From JBPCQA01 sp050998615 (GTDB lineage: Bacteria > Actinomycetota > Actinomycetes > Propionibacteriales > Nocardioidaceae), in assembly GCA_050998615.1 (NCBI GenBank), contig JBPCQA010000014.1, positions 1-6,845 on the forward strand: a DNA stretch of 6,845 bases, in the 5' to 3' direction. A program made the position numbers and the translations under genes. The notes beneath the pieces are model-generated. The model did not search any database and was not told the DNA's origin. It saw only the letters and a program-made list of their open reading frames with translations. Positions 4,200 to 6,845 of this stretch are shown here, in pieces (position 1 is the first letter of the stretch; every line of letters begins with the position of its first letter).

Positions 4200-6845
4200 T
4201 TGGACGCCAACAAGTTCACTCGCCGTAGTCAAGAAGCGATCGGTGCAGCCATCCAGCTCGCCACGTCGGCGGGCAATCCGGCGGTTGAGTCGGCCCACCT
4301 ACTGAGCGCCCTGCTGGGGCAAGCCGACGGCATTGCCGGCGACTTGCTGAAGGCGGTGGGCGTCGAGGCGGCGAGCGTCGCCGAACAGATCGCCGACCAG
4401 TTGCGCAGGTTGCCGTCGGCGACCGGTTCCAGCGTCACCTCTGCGTCGTACGCCCGCCCCACGATCATGGTTTTGCAGGCCGCCGAACAGTTGGCCGAGT
4501 CCCTCGGCGACGAATACACGTCCACCGAGCACCTCCTGGTCGCAATTGCGTCGGTCGACAGCCCGGCCAAGACGCTGCTGGAAGAAGCCGGGGCGACCGC
4601 CGCGGCATTGCAGGGGGCGTTCGAGACGGTGCGCGGCTCGGCCAAGGTCACCAGCCCCGATCCGGAAGCCACTTACCAGTCGCTGGAGAAGTACTCCGTC
4701 GACCTCACCGCGGCGGCCAAGGATGGCTCGCTCGACCCGGTGATCGGGCGCGACAGCGAGATCCGCCGGGTCGTCCAGGTGCTGTCTCGGCGTACGAAGA
4801 ACAACCCGGTGCTGATCGGCGAGCCCGGTGTCGGCAAGACCGCGGTGGTCGAGGGCCTCGCCCAGCGGATCGTCGCCGGCGACGTGCCGGAGTCGCTGCG
4901 CGGCAGGCGCTTGCTGGCGCTGGATCTGGCGGCCATGGTCGCCGGCGCGAAATATCGCGGTGAGTTCGAGGAGCGGTTGAAGGCCGTGCTCGAAGAGATC
5001 AAGTCTTCGGCCGGCCAGATCGTCACGTTTATCGACGAGCTGCACACCGTGGTGGGCGCCGGCGCGAGCGGCGAGTCCGCAATGGACGCCGGCAACATGC
5101 TCAAGCCCATGCTGGCCCGTGGTGAGTTGCGACTGATCGGCGCCACCACCCTCAACGAATACCTCGAACGGATCGAGAAAGATGCCGCCCTTGAGCGGCG
5201 CTTCCAGCAAGTCTTCGTCGGTGAGCCGAGCGTGGCGGACACGATCGCGATCCTGCGCGGACTCAAGGAGCGTTACGAAGCGCATCACAAGGTCTCGATC
5301 GCCGACTCAGCGTTGGTCGCGGCCGCGACGCTTTCCGACCGGTACATCACCGGACGTCAGCTTCCCGACAAAGCGATCGACCTGGTCGATGAGGCTTCGT
5401 CACGGCTACGGATGGAGATTGACTCCAGCCCGATCGAGATCGACGAGCTGCGCCGTGGAGTCGATCGGCTCAAGATGGAAGAGCTGGCCCTTGAGCGTGA
5501 AGAAGATCCAGGGTCGCGCCAGCGGCTGGAAAGTCTACGCGCCGAGCTGGCCGATCGCGGCGAGCAACTGCGCGCACTCGAAAGCCGCTGGGAGAGTGAG
5601 AAAGAGGGCCTGAACCGGGTCGGCGCCGTTAAGGAGCAGATCGACGATCTGCGCGGTCAGGCCGAGCGAGCGCAACGCGAAGGCGACCTGGGCCGCGCCT
5701 CGGAGCTGCTATATGGCCAGATCCCCGCGCTGCAGGCCGAGCTGGTCAAGGTGACCGCTGACGCCGAGTCGATCGACACGATGGTGCGTGAGGAGGTCGA
5801 CGCCGACGAGATCGCCGAGGTGGTCGCGTCGTGGACCGGGATCCCGACCGGCAGGCTTCTCGAAGGCGAGACCGGCAAGTTGTTGCGGATGGAAGACGAG
5901 CTCGCCCATCGACTGGCCGGTCAGCGGGCGGCTGTCGTGGCGGTGTCCGATGCGGTACGCCGAGCCCGGGCCGGCATCTCCGACCCCGATCGGCCAACCG
6001 GATCCTTCCTCTTCTTGGGGCCAACCGGCGTCGGCAAGACGGAGCTGGCCAAAGCGCTCGCGAACTTCCTGTTCGACGACGAGCGGGCGATCGTCCGCCT
6101 CGACATGAGCGAGTATTCCGAGAAGCACACGGTGTCGAGGCTCGTCGGGGCTCCACCCGGCTACGTCGGCTATGACGAGGGTGGTCAGCTCACCGAGGCG
6201 GTGCGCCGTCGGCCATACTCCGTCGTCCTGTTTGACGAAGTCGAGAAGGCGCACCCAGAGGTGTTTGACATCTTGCTGCAGGTGCTCGACGACGGGCGCC
6301 TCACCGACGGACAAGGACGAACTGTCGACTTCCGCAACACGATCATCATCTTGACCAGCAACCTGGGATCTCAGTTCCTGGTGGACCCGTCGATAGACGA
6401 CAAGCACAAGCACGAGGCGGTCATGGCCGCCGTGCATGCCGCGTTCAAGCCCGAGTTCTTGAACCGGCTCGACGAGATCGTCATCTTCGACTCGCTCGGG
6501 ACCCAGGAGCTCAGTCGAATCGTCGGCTTGCAGGTCGCCGACCTGGCAGCCCGGCTGGCCGGCCGCCGGATCGGGCTCGAGGTGTCTCCAGCGGCCCGCT
6601 ACTGGTTGGCGCTGACCGGCTACGACCCGGCGTACGGCGCTCGACCGCTGCGTCGACTCGTGCAAAGCTCGATCGGCGACGCGCTGGCGCGGTCCCTGCT
6701 GGCGGGTGAGATCACCGACGGCGACATGGTCCGCGTCGAAGTCGACGCGGAACGTGCCGGGCTGTCGGTTGTGGCGGTGCAACCAGCCGCCACCCTCGCT
6801 GGGGCCGCCGGCTCCCATCCCCGCATGGGCGATCCGGAGGAGTTG
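4200..6845 (+). CDS. clpB: ClpB, Hsp100 protein disaggregase, 3' end outside window
   Basis: Hexameric AAA+ disaggregase that threads aggregated protein through its pore after hand-over from DnaK. 882 codons are visible with no stop or frameshift. Start TTG, giving MDANKFTRRSQEAI as in the family. N-domain 1 to about 148. NBD1: Walker A GEPGVGKT 207-214, pore-loop Tyr252 in GAKYRGEFEE, Walker B FIDE 277-280, arginine fingers R333/R334 in ALERRF. The coiled-coil middle domain (about 410-525) marks ClpB as opposed to ClpA/ClpC. NBD2: Walker A GPTGVGKT 607-614, pore-loop Tyr655 in PPGYVGY, Walker B LFDE 677-680, sensor-2 Arg815 in GARPLRR. All catalytic residues are present. There is no ClpP-binding IGF-type loop, consistent with disaggregation and not proteolysis. 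The family normally ends near residue 850-860; here the frame continues at least 20 residues with an Ala/Gly/Pro-rich tail. Expression is probably repressed by HspR through the HAIR site at 4105. Confidence 0.98.
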   Translation, partial: MDANKFTRRSQEAIGAAIQLATSAGNPAVESAHLLSALLGQADGIAGDLLKAVGVEAASVAEQIADQLRRLPSATGSSVTSASYARPTIMVLQAAEQLAESLGDEYTSTEHLLVAIASVDSPAKTLLEEAGATAAALQGAFETVRGSAKVTSPDPEATYQSLEKYSVDLTAAAKDGSLDPVIGRDSEIRRVVQVLSRRTKNNPVLIGEPGVGKTAVVEGLAQRIVAGDVPESLRGRRLLALDLAAMVAGAKYRGEFEERLKAVLEEIKSSAGQIVTFIDELHTVVGAGASGESAMDAGNMLKPMLARGELRLIGATTLNEYLERIEKDAALERRFQQVFVGEPSVADTIAILRGLKERYEAHHKVSIADSALVAAATLSDRYITGRQLPDKAIDLVDEASSRLRMEIDSSPIEIDELRRGVDRLKMEELALEREEDPGSRQRLESLRAELADRGEQLRALESRWESEKEGLNRVGAVKEQIDDLRGQAERAQREGDLGRASELLYGQIPALQAELVKVTADAESIDTMVREEVDADEIAEVVASWTGIPTGRLLEGETGKLLRMEDELAHRLAGQRAAVVAVSDAVRRARAGISDPDRPTGSFLFLGPTGVGKTELAKALANFLFDDERAIVRLDMSEYSEKHTVSRLVGAPPGYVGYDEGGQLTEAVRRRPYSVVLFDEVEKAHPEVFDILLQVLDDGRLTDGQGRTVDFRNTIIILTSNLGSQFLVDPSIDDKHKHEAVMAAVHAAFKPEFLNRLDEIVIFDSLGTQELSRIVGLQVADLAARLAGRRIGLEVSPAARYWLALTGYDPAYGARPLRRLVQSSIGDALARSLLAGEITDGDMVRVEVDAERAGLSVVAVQPAATLAGAAGSHPRMGDPEEL

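Noticed and set aside
5261..5267. ACTCAAG, a HAIR half-site inside clpB
   Set aside because: No TTGAGT partner lies 7 nt upstream. Isolated CTTGAG-type half-sites also occur in dnaJ (2961) and clpB (around 5189 and 5489) and are explained by coding sequence.
4299..5288. 329-codon open frame on the minus strand opposite clpB
   Set aside because: It lies wholly antisense to conserved ClpB N-domain and NBD1 coding sequence, its translation is Arg/Leu/Gly/Asp-rich without recognisable motifs, and such frames are expected in high-GC codon-biased DNA.
5709..6818. 369-codon open frame on the minus strand opposite clpB
   Set aside because: Antisense to conserved ClpB middle domain and NBD2. No recognisable domain; a codon-bias artefact of the sense gene.
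1..6845. Mobile element, CRISPR array, tRNA/rRNA, defence system or other novel cassette
   Set aside because: Five contiguous, intact, co-oriented chaperone-operon genes account for nearly the whole window. No transposase, integrase, terminal repeats, spacer-repeat arrays or RNA gene signatures were seen, and base composition looks even throughout.

Overview
The window is a high-GC actinobacterial heat-shock chaperone locus read entirely on the + strand: dnaK (3' part) – grpE – dnaJ – hspR – clpB (5' part). The assignment to Actinobacteria rests on several features: a MerR-type HspR repressor sits in the dnaK operon instead of HrcA/CIRCE; a HAIR operator (TTGAGT-N7-ACTCAA) lies upstream of clpB; GTG and TTG starts are used; and the DnaK, GrpE, DnaJ, HspR and ClpB proteins resemble mycobacterial homologues as recalled from memory. 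Genus cannot be fixed by eye. In Mycobacterium tuberculosis and Streptomyces clpB lies apart from the dnaK operon, so its place directly behind hspR here is a modest point of difference.

Layout. Positions 2-1645 encode DnaK without its first ~84 residues. grpE (1642-2424) overlaps the dnaK stop by 4 nt. A 101-nt gap follows, containing a strong imperfect inverted repeat that overlaps the grpE stop, and then a near-perfect Shine-Dalgarno sequence for dnaJ (2526-3680). hspR (3673-4077) overlaps the end of dnaJ by 8 nt. The 122-nt gap 4078-4199 holds the HAIR operator, a probable SigR/SigH-type promoter whose -35 lies inside the operator, a small 5'-UTR hairpin and the ribosome binding site for a TTG-started clpB (4200 to the window edge, still open).

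How it works together. DnaK, DnaJ and GrpE form the Hsp70 folding cycle, and ClpB is the Hsp100 disaggregase that takes substrates from DnaK. HspR represses such operons by binding HAIR sites, with DnaK as co-repressor in the characterised actinobacterial systems, so repressor and co-repressor are encoded together here. The operator before clpB shows directly that clpB belongs to the HspR regulon. The promoter reading suggests a second, thiol-oxidative/heat sigma-factor input at the same place.

The window looks like a conserved core stress locus. I found no undescribed system. The points that merit a second look are regulatory: the overlapping operator/promoter, the grpE-dnaJ hairpin, the clpB leader and the ClpB C-terminal extension.
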